Assembly (NCBI GenBank): GCA_945901855.1
Contig: CAMDLT010000034.1
Coordinates: forward strand, 1 to 41,965
Direction of reading: 5' to 3'
Length of the DNA stretch: 41,965 bases
From: Asaia bogorensis
GTDB taxonomy: Bacteria; Pseudomonadota; Alphaproteobacteria; CACIAM-22H2
Below are positions 16,076 to 25,668 of the stretch, piece after piece (the first letter of the stretch is position 1; the number at the start of each line of letters is the position of its first letter). The position numbers were made by a program, and so were the translations under genes. The notes beneath the pieces are model-generated. The model made no database searches and had not been told where the DNA came from. It was given only the letters and a program-made list of their open reading frames with translations.

Positions 16076-17191
16076 TTAGATAGGAACGCCCTCGCCAAAA
16101 ACAAAGACTTGGCTCGAATCCAATTGAACGCCCAAAAAAGCGCCCTCATCCGGCAGGAAGCGACCCGGCACGCGCGCATGGATATGGCTGTGACCGTGGC
16201 CACCATTGTCGCCGATGCAGACCCCAACGCACAAATGAATCCAGGACGATCGGCCCAGCAAACGCGCGGCCAAAACTTGTGCAGGAATTCCGGCCTCGGG
16301 TTCAGCGACCAGGCGCAACCCTTCGGGGCGGATAAGCACGCGCACGCCAACGCCATCTGCAAAACCCGGTGCGGGAACTGGTCCAAGCGCCGTTTCCGCC
16401 TGCCCGCCTGCAACGCGAACGCGGTACTCGTTCGTTTGACCGAAGAACTGCGTGACAAAGGCGCTGGCAGGCGCGCCGTACACACGCTCAGGCGTATCGT
16501 CCTGTTCAATACGACCTGCTTGCATTACCGCAATGCGGTCGGCCATGAACATGGCTTCCTCGGGGTCGTGCGTGACCATCAAGGTTGCAGCGCCACTGCG
16601 TTGCAAAACATGCAGGGTATCGTCGCGTATCGTTTCGCGCAGCCGCGCATCGAGGCCGGAAAATGGTTCGTCCATTAGCACCACGCGCGGCTTTGGCGCC
16701 AACGCGCGCGCGAGCGCGACGCGCTGTTGCTGGCCACCCGAAAGCAGATGCGGCCAAGAATGGGCCAAATCAGCCATCCCCACGGCTGTCAGAACTTCGC
16801 CGACCCGCACCGTACGCGCGGCCGTTGTCAAATGAGCGAGCCCGAATGCCACATTGTCGGCGACGTCGAGATGCGGAAATAGTGCATAATCTTGGAAAAC
16901 GAGCCCGATCCCGCGCCGCTCGGGCGGCACGGCGTAGCCCTGCTCCGCTATCGCGCAGCCGTCGAGCGCGACCGTCCCGCTCTGGAGCGGCTCAAGCCCG
17001 GCAGCAATGCGCAGCAATGTGCTTTTGCCGCACCCGGAGGGCCCGAGCAGACATACAAGTTCTCCCGGCGCGACGTTCAGCGAAACGTTTTCCAGTACCC
17101 GGTTGGCCCCAAATCGGTGCGAAATGCCGTGCAAACGCAAACCGGATAGGTTCAATTTTGGCTGCGTTGAGTATTGATCGGGCAACAGCAT
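16076..17191 (-). CDS. Orphan ABC transporter ATP-binding protein, FbpC-like (ferric iron/polyamine class)
   Basis: 371 residues. Walker A is GPSGCGKST, the Q-loop FQDYALF, the signature LSGGQQQR, Walker B VVLMDEP and the switch VTHD; all are intact. The C-terminal about 130 residues form a TOBE-type regulatory domain (IRPEGLRLV). Together with PPERRGIGLVFQDYALFPHL this places it in the iron(III)/putrescine/sulfate import class. No permease or binding-protein gene is adjacent. Its ATG is 9 bp downstream of the scpB stop, and tatA follows after 123 bp. The last 60 residues contain a His/Cys cluster (C321, C325, H332, H334, H336, H338) that is odd for this domain. The substrate cannot be told from the sequence. 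Confidence 0.88.
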   Translation of the reverse strand: MLLPDQYSTQPKLNLSGLRLHGISHRFGANRVLENVSLNVAPGELVCLLGPSGCGKSTLLRIAAGLEPLQSGTVALDGCAIAEQGYAVPPERRGIGLVFQDYALFPHLDVADNVAFGLAHLTTAARTVRVGEVLTAVGMADLAHSWPHLLSGGQQQRVALARALAPKPRVVLMDEPFSGLDARLRETIRDDTLHVLQRSGAATLMVTHDPEEAMFMADRIAVMQAGRIEQDDTPERVYGAPASAFVTQFFGQTNEYRVRVAGGQAETALGPVPAPGFADGVGVRVLIRPEGLRLVAEPEAGIPAQVLAARLLGRSSWIHLCVGVCIGDNGGHGHSHIHARVPGRFLPDEGAFLGVQLDSSQVFVFGEGVPI

Positions 17192-17200
17192 AACGGCTGG

Positions 17201-18157
17201 TTAAGGCTGGGGTTCGGGTCGCGCGGCGTCTGGCGCTTGCGGTTCGACGGATTCGGGCTTGACCTCAGGTTCGGCGTCGACTTCGACCAATGCCAACCCG
17301 GACGGCTCGCGCACCATTTCACGATCGTCGATTGGGCCTGTTTCGTCGTCGCTTGCAGCCCCCAGTTCCGGCTGCGACGAGAGGCCGCTATCCTCGCTAT
17401 AGGCACTGACGGCCGGACGGGTATCAAGCAGCCCCAAATCGCGCAATTCTTTAATGCCGGGCAGCGCCTTGATGCTGTCGAGGCCGAAATGCTCCAAAAA
17501 ACGATCCGTTACGGCATACGTCACTGGACGGCCGGGCGTCTCGCGATTGCCCTTGGGCCCAACAAACTCGGCTTCCATCAATACTTCGAGGGTCCCCTTC
17601 GACAGGGCAACGCCGCGTATTTCTTCTATTTCAGAACGTGTTACAGGCTTATCTTCAGCTGTTTGGTAAGCAATAATCGCAAGTGTTTCGAGTGCTGCGC
17701 GGCTGAGTTTGCGCGATTGAACCCGTTCGATCTTGAGCCTATCCGCGATATCGGCAGCCGTGCGGAATGCGACCTTCCCCGCGATCCGCACCAGCACAAC
17801 GCCGCGTGCGGAATAATGCTCTTCCAACTCCGCGACGATCGCTTTGACGTCGACGGTCTTGGGCAAACGTTTGGCGATTTCGCGCAAGGTCAAGGCTTCG
17901 GCGGAAGCAAAAATCAACGCCTCGACGACGCGCAAGGCCTGCGCATGCAGTTCTTCGGGCGGCAGATCGGCAGCCGCGAAAACGCCGTCTTCGGCGGTGT
18001 CGGACTGGGCGTCGGTTGCATCGGCTGCCGCGTCGACCGCCGCCGCGCTGTCACCGTCGGTCGCCTGGGGCTGAGACAATCCAGGCGCGACCGATACGGT
18101 TTCATTCGATACGGGTTCAGCCGGTTCTGCTTCAGTCTCTTGTGGCTTGGGCGTCAT
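17201..18157 (-). CDS. scpB: Segregation and condensation protein ScpB with long acidic extensions
   Basis: 318 residues from ATG 18157, which overlaps the scpA stop by 4 bp. ScpB dimers bind the ScpA kleisin in the SMC chromosome-condensation complex. The core is at about 70-230: ALRVVEALIFASAEALTLRE, the second winged-helix region with LSRAALETLAIIAYQ and KPVTRSEIEEIRGV, then GRPVTYAVTDRFLEHFGL. Around it are an Ala/Asp/Glu-rich N-terminal extension of about 65 residues and an acidic Pro/Glu-rich C-terminal tail of about 80 residues. Common ScpB proteins have about 180-240 residues. Confidence 0.93.
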   Translation of the reverse strand: MTPKPQETEAEPAEPVSNETVSVAPGLSQPQATDGDSAAAVDAAADATDAQSDTAEDGVFAAADLPPEELHAQALRVVEALIFASAEALTLREIAKRLPKTVDVKAIVAELEEHYSARGVVLVRIAGKVAFRTAADIADRLKIERVQSRKLSRAALETLAIIAYQTAEDKPVTRSEIEEIRGVALSKGTLEVLMEAEFVGPKGNRETPGRPVTYAVTDRFLEHFGLDSIKALPGIKELRDLGLLDTRPAVSAYSEDSGLSSQPELGAASDDETGPIDDREMVREPSGLALVEVDAEPEVKPESVEPQAPDAARPEPQP

Positions 18158-18996
18158 TGCGGCGTCCTGTCGATGGGAAATTCGGCAATTGGATTTTCGG
18201 GCGGGCGTCGCAGATAGATCGGCCCAAAATTGCTGTCCTGACGGATTTGCAGACGCCCCGTGCGAACCAGTTCGAGCGTGGCCGACAAGGTTGCCGCAAC
18301 CTGCGAGCGTCCCACCGTATCGTCGCGCAGACCTGCGGGCAAAAATGCCATCAACGTCGTCCAATCAGGGATATTCATAGTTCCTAACATGGCCGACAGG
18401 CGCTCGATTGCTGCTTCCATGGTGTCGAGTTCGCTCGCAACGATACGCAGCACAGGTTTGTCGATGCGCTTGCGGTATTCCGCATAGGCTTTCAGCACAT
18501 CGACAAGCCTTACGTCCCAGACCTCGGTCGTATCGACTGGCATGCCCTCGGGCATCCCGCGCGAGAACACGTCGCGACCCAGCACGCCGCGCGCCAGTAG
18601 ACGCGCACCTGCCTCCTGCATCGCCTGCAAGCGCTGCAACTGGTAGCGCAGCGCCGCTTCCATCTGGGCGGCCGTCGGCTCGGGCTCGGGTTCTTCGGGA
18701 ATCGGCGGCAGTAGCAGTTTGGACTTTAAAAACGCGAGCCATGCCGCCATCACCAAATAATCAGCCGCTATTTCGAGGCGCAGACGGCGCGCGGCCGCGA
18801 TATACGCCAAATATTGCTCGGCAAGGGCTAGAATCGAAATGCGCGTCAAATCAAGCTTCTGATCGCGGGCTAGCGCCAAAAGCAAATCGATCGGCCCATC
18901 GAATGCACCAAGATTAAGCAATAGGGTGCCATCCTCGCGCACCGCCGTACGGCGCTCCGGATCGACTTGGAAATTGGGATCGGTCGGCTCGGTCAT
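18154..18996 (-). CDS. scpA: Segregation and condensation protein ScpA
   Basis: 280 residues, ATG at 18996. ScpA is the kleisin that bridges the SMC heads. The N-terminal motif GAFDGPIDLLLALARDQKLD is diagnostic, followed by LEIAADYLVMAAWLAFLKSK and LLPPIPEEPEPEP. The C-terminal winged helix contains VAATLSATLELVRTGRL. It forms a coupled pair with scpB. Upstream lies a 209-bp intergenic stretch and then a CBS-BON gene, whereas in many alphaproteobacteria scpA directly follows nagZ. Confidence 0.96.
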   Translation of the reverse strand: MTEPTDPNFQVDPERRTAVREDGTLLLNLGAFDGPIDLLLALARDQKLDLTRISILALAEQYLAYIAAARRLRLEIAADYLVMAAWLAFLKSKLLLPPIPEEPEPEPTAAQMEAALRYQLQRLQAMQEAGARLLARGVLGRDVFSRGMPEGMPVDTTEVWDVRLVDVLKAYAEYRKRIDKPVLRIVASELDTMEAAIERLSAMLGTMNIPDWTTLMAFLPAGLRDDTVGRSQVAATLSATLELVRTGRLQIRQDSNFGPIYLRRPPENPIAEFPIDRTPQ

Positions 18997-19149
18997 TCGA
19001 CTATCCTGGCTTCCTTCTCATAATATCAACGCCTTGCCAGGTACTTTTTAGACTATGGTTTCGCATTAAGTTCGACGTCTTTGTATTTCTTGACAGCGCG
19101 AAGCTCGCTCGAAGACTCCGAACGACGCCTGTCTTATTGCTTGGATACA

Positions 19150-19176
19150 TCATGCTTCCGCATGACGGAAGCATGA
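19150..19176. repeat. 11-bp perfect inverted repeat in the scpA / CBS-BON intergenic region
   Basis: TCATGCTTCCG (19150-19160) and CGGAAGCATGA (19166-19176) are perfect reverse complements around a CATGA loop. It lies 30 bp after the CBS-BON stop and about 155 bp before the scpA start. No T-run follows on either strand, so it is not a standard terminator. It could be an operator or an RNA hairpin. Nothing else recognisable lies in 18997-19205. Confidence 0.75.
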
Positions 19177-19205
19177 CCTTATCCACAGATTGGGGCGCGC
19201 CAAAT

Positions 19206-19937
19206 CTATGGCAGCCGCAAACTGTGCATGAGGGCTGTTGCGGCTTTATCGATCTTCAATGCGCCCAGTTCGACATGGCGAATCCCCGGAACATTCGCTG
19301 CCAAGGCCCGCAAAGCGTCGCGTTGCGCAACCGTTGCGACGATGCCTGAAAGCCGCGCGACGCCCGCATGGACGGTCACGCTGACCAGCGTTGCGCCGGC
19401 CCAATTTTCTTTGCCCATTTGCTTGCGGATCGCATCCAGTGCCGCGACATCGTCGAGCGCCTTTTGCGACGTCGCCGCTTTTGCAGTCTGGACAAACGCC
19501 GTCAAAATATCCGCGCGCGATACAAGGCCCACAACGCGCCCTTCGTCGAGGACCGGCACGCGCTTGATTTTATGGCGCTCCATCAACGCGACGACCGTGG
19601 CAAGCGGCGTCTGCGGATCGACGCTGACCACATTGCGCGACATGGCGTCTGAAACGAGCCGCCCGTGCGCGCGCGCATAGTCGCGCGCCATGTCCCGGTC
19701 GCGCGCCACAAGATTGAGCCACCACGAGCCTTTTTTACGCGATCCGAGTTCAGTCCGATGCACGAGATCGCCTTCGCTGCAGATCCCTACAAGCCGCTTT
19801 TTCGCATCGAGTACCACCAGCGCACTGACTTTGCGCTTGAGCATCAATTCGGCTGCGAGACGTACATTGACGCCCGGCGCCACCGTTGCGAGACGCGTGC
19901 TCATCACGTCACTCGCGACAAGATCTTTTTGTCCCAT
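19206..19937 (-). CDS. CBS-pair plus BON domain protein
   Basis: 243 residues with a strong GGGAGGAAACG ribosome-binding site before ATG 19937. Two CBS motifs are visible: residues about 8-62 (VASDVMSTRLATVAPGVNV, then RLVGICSEGDLVHRTELG) and about 93-150 (LVSDAMSRNVVSVDPQTPL, RVVGLVSRADIL). They are separated by a basic/aromatic insert (KKGSWWLNLVARDR). The C-terminal about 70 residues are a BON domain (VTVHAGVARLSGIVATVAQR). CBS pairs usually bind adenosyl nucleotides and BON domains bind membranes or proteins; the combination recurs in proteins of unknown function, often stress-related. It sits with a GST gene between nagZ and scpA. Confidence 0.88.
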   Translation of the reverse strand: MGQKDLVASDVMSTRLATVAPGVNVRLAAELMLKRKVSALVVLDAKKRLVGICSEGDLVHRTELGSRKKGSWWLNLVARDRDMARDYARAHGRLVSDAMSRNVVSVDPQTPLATVVALMERHKIKRVPVLDEGRVVGLVSRADILTAFVQTAKAATSQKALDDVAALDAIRKQMGKENWAGATLVSVTVHAGVARLSGIVATVAQRDALRALAANVPGIRHVELGALKIDKAATALMHSLRLP

Positions 19938-20011
19938 CGTTTCCTCCCGGAAAAAGTCCTTTTCATTCCGTCGGTGAATTGGGTCGAAAAATTTGCCGAT
20001 TCAAGTGCCGG

Positions 20012-20668
20012 TCAGACAGGCTCTGCCTCGCGCCGAGCCATCATGGCTTTGAAGGCCGGGCGCGCGTGGCAGGTCGCGAGCCAAGCTTTGACGTTCGGTG
20101 CCGGGACGAACAATTCGGGCGCTGCCATCGCATAGCGGACGATTTCGGCAACGTTGATGTCTGCAACAGTAAAACGTCCGCCCACCAGGAAGCCGTCTTT
20201 CGCCAATGCGCCGTCGAGCACGGCAAACTGCGCTTTGAGCGTTTCGACTGCCGCATCCGCAACTTTAGGGTCGCGCTCGGCGGGGGGCTTGGCAACGCGA
20301 TTGTACAAAATCTGGATGGTGTAAGGCTCCATCATCGTCGCCCCCCACAGCGTCCACATCGCCACTTGGCCTTCCTCCGCGATCGACGCCGGGGCGAGAG
20401 GCCCGCCATGTTTGCGCGCAAGATAGAGATTGATGGCAAGCGATTCAGCGAGCACAACCCCATCATCGTCGATCGCCGGAATGCCGCCCGCAGGATTCAG
20501 CTTCGCGAACGCGGGCGAGCGCGTATTGAATGGCGCGTCGGCGGCGAGCGGGTCTTTGACGCGGCTCGCCTGAACCACTGGCACCTGCTCGTAGGCGATG
20601 CCCATTTCGTCGCACAGCCAAACATTTCGCGTCGCACGCGAACGGTAGACACCGTAGATCTTGAGCAT
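20012..20668 (-). CDS. Glutathione S-transferase family protein
   Basis: 218 residues. GAGGAAA precedes ATG 20668. The N-terminal thioredoxin-like domain has KIYGVYRSRATRNVWLCDEM, then NPAGGIPAIDDDG and the glutathione-gamma-Glu motif LAESLAINLYLA. The C-terminal helical domain contains GRFTVADINVAEIVRYA with the usual N-capping motif. The start lies 24 bp after the nagZ stop. A Ser or Arg near residues 9-11 would be the catalytic position, so the catalytic class is unclear. The substrate is unknown. Confidence 0.9.
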   Translation of the reverse strand: MLKIYGVYRSRATRNVWLCDEMGIAYEQVPVVQASRVKDPLAADAPFNTRSPAFAKLNPAGGIPAIDDDGVVLAESLAINLYLARKHGGPLAPASIAEEGQVAMWTLWGATMMEPYTIQILYNRVAKPPAERDPKVADAAVETLKAQFAVLDGALAKDGFLVGGRFTVADINVAEIVRYAMAAPELFVPAPNVKAWLATCHARPAFKAMMARREAEPV

Positions 20669-20692
20669 GTCGCTATTTCCTCGAGGGTTGGA

Positions 20693-21724
20693 TCAGGCCG
20701 CCAGAAAGGCCTGCAATTGCGCAGCTGCCGCGTGCGGGTCGAAATCGGTCGATCGGCGCTCCTGACGCAACCGATTACCAGCAGCTACGCGCGCGGCCCC
20801 GGCCGCATCGAGCGCACGCGCTGCCGCAGCAATCTCCGCCATTTCGACGAAGTTTCCATTGCAATGCAGAACGACATCGCAGCCCGCAGCCAAGCTTCCT
20901 GTTGTGCGCGCCGCCATCGAACCCGCCAACGCCTGCATCGAAAGATCGTCCGACAGCAGCAAACCGTCAAAGCCGATATCGTGCCGAATCGTTTGTGCAA
21001 TGATGGTTTTTGAAATCGTTGCGGGGTTTCCTGAATCCAAGGCTGTAAAGCGAATATGCGCGGTCATACCCCACGGAATGTCGCGGAGCGCCTTGAACGG
21101 CACAAAATCCGTTCGCTCGAGTTCGGCAAGCGACGCTTCGACGACGGGCAGTTCCAAATGGCTGTCGGCGTGGGCCCGGCCATGGCCGGGCAAATGTTTG
21201 ACCACCGGCAAGACCCCGCCCGCCAACAGTCCGTCGGCCACCGCGCGCGCATAGAGCGCGATCGTGGCAGGCTCCGCACCGTACGCGCGATCGCCGATCA
21301 CGTCGTGCGCCCCAGGAACCGGAACGTCCGCCACCGGCGCGCAATCGACATCGATTCCAAGATCAGACAACTCGGCAGCGATCCAGCGAAAATTCGTACG
21401 CACGGCATCGAGTGCCGCCGATTGACCCATTTTGGCGGCTTTATCGACAAAGGTCCGCGCTGGCGGCGCCTTGCGCCAATGCGGCGGTTTCAGGCGCGAC
21501 ACACGCCCGCCTTCCTGATCGATCAGCACGGGCGCGTCGCTTCTTCCCACGCAATCGCGCAGGCTTGCGACGAGTGCGCGTGTCGCGGCAGGCGTATCGA
21601 TATTGCGCGCAAACAAGATAAAGCCAAGCGGATCGGCATCGCGAAAGAACCTGCGTTCGGTTTCCGAAAGGCTGGTTCCAGCGCAGCCAAAAATCGCGGC
21701 CATCGGGCTTCGTTCGTTGTTCAT
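20693..21724 (-). CDS. nagZ: Beta-N-acetylhexosaminidase NagZ (GH3)
   Basis: 343 residues from ATG 21724, which overlaps the SPOR gene stop by 4 bp; the open frame upstream of this is not coding. NagZ removes GlcNAc from anhydro-muropeptides in the cytoplasm during wall recycling. Signatures are LGFILFARNI, LIDQEGGRVSRLKP, NFRWIAAELSDLGIDVDCAPV and the catalytic-loop motif VVKHLPGHGRAHADSHLELP. LLSDDLSMQAL supplies the nucleophile Asp. Confidence 0.96.
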   Translation of the reverse strand: MNNERSPMAAIFGCAGTSLSETERRFFRDADPLGFILFARNIDTPAATRALVASLRDCVGRSDAPVLIDQEGGRVSRLKPPHWRKAPPARTFVDKAAKMGQSAALDAVRTNFRWIAAELSDLGIDVDCAPVADVPVPGAHDVIGDRAYGAEPATIALYARAVADGLLAGGVLPVVKHLPGHGRAHADSHLELPVVEASLAELERTDFVPFKALRDIPWGMTAHIRFTALDSGNPATISKTIIAQTIRHDIGFDGLLLSDDLSMQALAGSMAARTTGSLAAGCDVVLHCNGNFVEMAEIAAAARALDAAGAARVAAGNRLRQERRSTDFDPHAAAAQLQAFLAA

Positions 21725-22656
21725 CGCACCACGTTGCATCCAACGCCGCGCGCGCGCAAGGTTTCGCATGCCGCGCGGGCTGCTTCGGGAATGGCGAACG
21801 GCCCGGCCTGCAGACGGATATAAATGCCACGCTCGCCAAGATCGGCCGCCGGAAAACTTGCGGTCAGTCCGCCCAGCACATCCGGATGCTGGCGCTGCAG
21901 GCGTGTCCATTCGCGCTGCGCGTCGGCTTCCGCGCGAAGCGATGCCAATTGGATGCGGGTTCCGCTTGCGGGGGCCGCCGCCAACGGCGCCGCAGCGCGC
22001 GGAATAGCGGCTTGTGCCACGACTGGCGGCGCTACGGAAGGCGGCGGTGTCGCGGCGGGCGCCTGGCGCACGGGCGCCGGTGTGGGTGCCACAACGGGGC
22101 TTGGCGCGGGTGATACAGGTTGCGGCGATGCGGGCGCTGGCGCCTGTGCGACGGGTGCAAGGCTGCGTGGCGGCGCGACAACAACGGCGTTTGGCGGGGG
22201 AACGACATCGGGCGTTGCAGGGATCGCCGCCACCGGTGCGGGCGGCGGTACCGGGCGCGGCAAGGGCGCTTCGGGGCCGGGCAACAAACGCTCGACCGGG
22301 CGGTTACTGGCTGTTGCCGGAACGCCCGGCTGACCGGCACCGGCCGACTGCTGGCCGACACGGTCGTAAATCTGCGTGTTTTGAAACGGAACCTCGATGC
22401 CGCCCGGCGCCTCGGGACGCAATTTTGTCGGCCGCGGATCCGCCCGCACGATCGGCACCGCCGAAGGTTCGAGCGCGCCGTCGCGATTTTGCACAAAATA
22501 ATAGGCGATCAGACTGCCAAATCCGACCACTGCCGAAAAAACAAACGCAGCCCCCAGCAACCGGCCCCAACCGCGACCGGTTTTGGCAGCGCCATCGGCG
22601 GCAAAGCCGGGCCGGTCGTCGGCATTGAGAATCGGTTTTGAACCTTCGGGCAGCAT
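21721..22656 (-). CDS. SPOR domain membrane protein
   Basis: 311 residues. A cytoplasmic N-terminus of about 30 residues is followed by one membrane helix (about 32-52, LLGAAFVFSAVVGFGSLIAY). A very Pro/Ala/Val-rich periplasmic linker runs to about 225. The C-terminal SPOR domain (about 228-310) contains RIQLASLRAEADAQREWTRL and YIRLQAGPFAIPEAARAACE. SPOR domains bind denuded septal peptidoglycan glycans. It lies between argS (3 bp) and nagZ (4-bp overlap), a common alphaproteobacterial order. Confidence 0.92.
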   Translation of the reverse strand: MLPEGSKPILNADDRPGFAADGAAKTGRGWGRLLGAAFVFSAVVGFGSLIAYYFVQNRDGALEPSAVPIVRADPRPTKLRPEAPGGIEVPFQNTQIYDRVGQQSAGAGQPGVPATASNRPVERLLPGPEAPLPRPVPPPAPVAAIPATPDVVPPPNAVVVAPPRSLAPVAQAPAPASPQPVSPAPSPVVAPTPAPVRQAPAATPPPSVAPPVVAQAAIPRAAAPLAAAPASGTRIQLASLRAEADAQREWTRLQRQHPDVLGGLTASFPAADLGERGIYIRLQAGPFAIPEAARAACETLRARGVGCNVVR

Positions 22657-22659
22657 CGC

Positions 22660-24417
22660 CTAGCGCAACTCCTCGGCAGGTCGGACACCCAGCAATTCTA
22701 GTCCCGATGCGACGGTCAATGCCATCGCACGCATGAGGGCTAGGCGCGCTGCCGTCAGCGCCACATTGTCGGGCACGACAAAACGCAAGGCCGTCTCTTG
22801 ATTGCCGCGCGTCCATAGAGTGTGGAAGGCGGAGGCCAGGTCGTAAAGCCAAAATGCCACGCGGTGCGGTTCGCCCGCCTCGGCCGCAGATTCCAGCATG
22901 CGCGGATAGCCCGCCAGCAACCGAACAAGAGCGAGCTCCTCGTCCGAGGCCAGCAGATCCAGATTGGCTCTGGCGAGGGCAGCATCGGTAAAATCCGTAC
23001 CCTCGAACGCGGCTGCCGCCTGGCGAAGGGCCGAACAATGGCGCGCGTGCGCGTACTGCACGTAGAAGACCGGGTTTTCTTTGGACTGCTCGCGCACTTT
23101 GGCATAGTCGAAATCCAGATGCTGGTCCTGCTTGCGCGTCAGCATCACGAAGCGCACGACGTCGGACCCCACCTCGTCCACCACGTCGCGCAGCGTAATG
23201 AACGTGCCCGACCGTTTCGACATTTTGACGGGTTCGCCCTTGTCCATCAAATTTACCATCTGACAGAGCTTTACCTCGAACGAGGCGCGGCCCTCGGACA
23301 GCGCCTTCACGGCCGCATCGACGCGCTTGACGTAGCCGCCATGATCCGCACCCCACACATCGACCAAGCGCGTGAAGCCGCGCCGATATTTGTCGAGATG
23401 GTAGGCCATGTCGGCGGCGAAATACGTCCAACTGCCGTCCGACTTGGCAAGCGGGCGATCGACATCGTCGCCGAATTCGGTGGCTTTGAACAAGAGTTGC
23501 GGGCGCGGTTCCCAATCGTCGGGCTTCATGCCTTTTGGCGGCTCCAGCACGCCCGTATAGACCAAGTCGCGCGTCTTAAGCCGCTCGATGGCTTCTTCGA
23601 CCCGCCCCTTGCCGACAATGTCGTCGCGTTCGCTGGTGAAGACCGCATGCCTTACGCCCAACGCTGCCAAATCCGCGCGGATAAGGTCCATCATGGCAAT
23701 GATCGTCGCTGCCTTGAAAACTTGGAGCCACTCGGCTTCGGGGGCTGTTTGAAATTTAGCGCCGTATTGTTCGGCAAGAGCAGCCCCCACAGGCTTCAAA
23801 TACTCGCCCGGATAGAAGCCTTCCGGAATGGCGCCGATATTTTCGCCCAGCGCCTCGCGGTAACGCAGATGCGCCGAGCGCGCGAGCGTATCGACCTGGG
23901 CGCCGGCGTCGTTGATGTAGTATTCGCGCGTGACGACGTGGCCAGTCTTCGCCAGCAGCGACGCAAGTGCGTCGCCCACGACGGCCCCGCGGCAATGGCC
24001 GACATGCATCGGCCCCGTTGGGTTGGCGGACACGTACTCCACGTTGACGGCCTTGCCAGCCCCAATCCTGCTTTCGCCATACGCCGTGCCAAGCGCCAAG
24101 ATCGCGCGGACCAAATCGCGCCACACGCCCGTTTTCAAGCGCAGATTGACGAACCCCGGCCCCGCGATCGATGTGGTCTCGACGCGCGGATCGGCGGCTA
24201 GCTTGGCGGCCAGCATCTCGGCGACGTCGCGCGGCTTCGTCCCCGCCCCTTTGGCCAGCACGAGGGCTGCATTGGTCGAAAGGTCGCCGTGCGCGGGATC
24301 GCGCGGCGGTTCGACTACCGCGCGCGCAAGATCGAGCCCCGCGGGCAGGCGCCCTTCGGCGACCAGGGCAGCCAAGGCATCGGAAAGGGCTGCGTGGAAT
24401 TCAGCAAAAACGTTCAT
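22660..24417 (-). CDS. argS: Arginyl-tRNA synthetase
   Basis: 585 residues, full length. The class I HIGH motif appears as [18 protein letters not shown]. The KMSKS-like motif is [19 protein letters not shown]. The C-terminal anticodon-binding DALR domain starts after [17 protein letters not shown] and ends with ALRLALM-type sequence ([20 protein letters not shown]). ATG 24417 overlaps the dgt stop by 4 bp. Confidence 0.98.
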   Translation of the reverse strand: MNVFAEFHAALSDALAALVAEGRLPAGLDLARAVVEPPRDPAHGDLSTNAALVLAKGAGTKPRDVAEMLAAKLAADPRVETTSIAGPGFVNLRLKTGVWRDLVRAILALGTAYGESRIGAGKAVNVEYVSANPTGPMHVGHCRGAVVGDALASLLAKTGHVVTREYYINDAGAQVDTLARSAHLRYREALGENIGAIPEGFYPGEYLKPVGAALAEQYGAKFQTAPEAEWLQVFKAATIIAMMDLIRADLAALGVRHAVFTSERDDIVGKGRVEEAIERLKTRDLVYTGVLEPPKGMKPDDWEPRPQLLFKATEFGDDVDRPLAKSDGSWTYFAADMAYHLDKYRRGFTRLVDVWGADHGGYVKRVDAAVKALSEGRASFEVKLCQMVNLMDKGEPVKMSKRSGTFITLRDVVDEVGSDVVRFVMLTRKQDQHLDFDYAKVREQSKENPVFYVQYAHARHCSALRQAAAAFEGTDFTDAALARANLDLLASDEELALVRLLAGYPRMLESAAEAGEPHRVAFWLYDLASAFHTLWTRGNQETALRFVVPDNVALTAARLALMRAMALTVASGLELLGVRPAEELR

Positions 24418-25604
24418 TCTATTCCCTCAACCAGACGGCGATATTCGCCCAGCGCAAAATTGTCCGTCATGCCCGCAATATAGTCCGCAACCGCGCGTGC
24501 TGCGCGCACGCCGGTTTTGTCGGAAGCGGCTTTGTGCCATTCGGGCGGCAGATGCTGGGGCTCGGCCAGCAGCCGCGCAAACAGCGCGCGTACGACGATG
24601 CGGGCATGGTCGGTCATTTTATTGACGCTGGGGTGGCGGTACATGCGTTTGAACAAAAAGGCTTTGACCGACACCATTTGGCTCTGCATTGCAGGCGAAA
24701 ACGCGACCAGCGGGCGGCGCATCAAACGCACCGCATCGGCCGAGGCCGGCAGCTCGGCGTCGATATTTGCGCGCGTTTGGGCAAGCACGTCCGCCACCAT
24801 GGCTCCGACCATGCGGCGTACCAATTCGCCCACCGCCCGTCCCCACTCGATATCGGGATGCTGCGCGCGGATTGCGGCCCAAATGGGGCCAGCCAATGCG
24901 ACCGCGCCCAGATCGTCAACTGCGAACAACTTGGCCCGCAAACCGTCGTCGAGATCGTGGGCGTTGTAGGCAATGTCGTCGGCCAGCGCTGCAACCTGGG
25001 CTTCGGCGCCCGGATAACTGTGCAGTTCCAAATCGTGGTCGGCCGTGTATTCGGCGATCGCGGCCGGCAACTCGCCCAGCAGCGGACCATTGTGCTTGAC
25101 CACGCCCTCGAGCGTTTCCCAGCTCAAATTGAGTCCGTCGAAGCCGATATGTCGGCGCTCCAGTTTGGCCAGCACGCGCAAGGTCTGTGCGTTGTGGTCG
25201 AAGCCGCCATAATCCGCCATAGCGGCATCGAGCGCTTCTTCGCCAGCATGGCCGAACGGGGTGTGGCCCAGATCGTGGGCGAGTGCGAGACACTCTGTCA
25301 GATCCTCGTCGAGCCCAAGCGCCCGCGCCAAGGTGCGCGCAATCTGCGCCACCTCCAACGAGTGCGTGAGGCGCGTGCGGTAATGGTCGCTCTCGTGCGC
25401 AACAAAGACCTGGGTCTTGTGCTTGAGACGCCGGAAAGCGGCCGAGTGAATAACGCGGTCGCGGTCGCGCTGGAACGCCGTGCGCAAAGCGCTGGCAGGT
25501 TCGGGCGTGCGGCGGCCGCGGCTCGCTGCCGGATCGCACGCAAAAACCGCTCGACCGCCGGAAAATCCAGGCGAATTCGACTCGATGTCAGGAGGGAGAG
25601 TCAT
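24414..25604 (-). CDS. dgt: Deoxyguanosinetriphosphate triphosphohydrolase-like protein
   Basis: 396 residues. HD-domain hydrolase that splits dNTPs into deoxynucleoside and triphosphate. The N-terminus has the family stretch [20 protein letters not shown] and KTQVFV. The metal site is provided by [16 protein letters not shown] and [20 protein letters not shown], with the HD pair in [17 protein letters not shown] supplies a later metal ligand. It is divergent from erpA across 117 bp and heads the long dgt-argS-SPOR-nagZ run. Confidence 0.95.
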   Translation of the reverse strand: MTLPPDIESNSPGFSGGRAVFACDPAASRGRRTPEPASALRTAFQRDRDRVIHSAAFRRLKHKTQVFVAHESDHYRTRLTHSLEVAQIARTLARALGLDEDLTECLALAHDLGHTPFGHAGEEALDAAMADYGGFDHNAQTLRVLAKLERRHIGFDGLNLSWETLEGVVKHNGPLLGELPAAIAEYTADHDLELHSYPGAEAQVAALADDIAYNAHDLDDGLRAKLFAVDDLGAVALAGPIWAAIRAQHPDIEWGRAVGELVRRMVGAMVADVLAQTRANIDAELPASADAVRLMRRPLVAFSPAMQSQMVSVKAFLFKRMYRHPSVNKMTDHARIVVRALFARLLAEPQHLPPEWHKAASDKTGVRAARAVADYIAGMTDNFALGEYRRLVEGIE

Positions 25605-25668
25605 TAAGGCGCAAACTAACGTCGGCCCTGCCCGGCCGCAATGTCGAATACCCCTAATTTAAGTGCCA

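Noticed and set aside
19001..19186. Minus-strand open frame of 61 codons between the CBS-BON gene and scpA.
   Set aside because: No recognised domain, no good ribosome-binding site, and it covers the inverted repeat; treated as intergenic.
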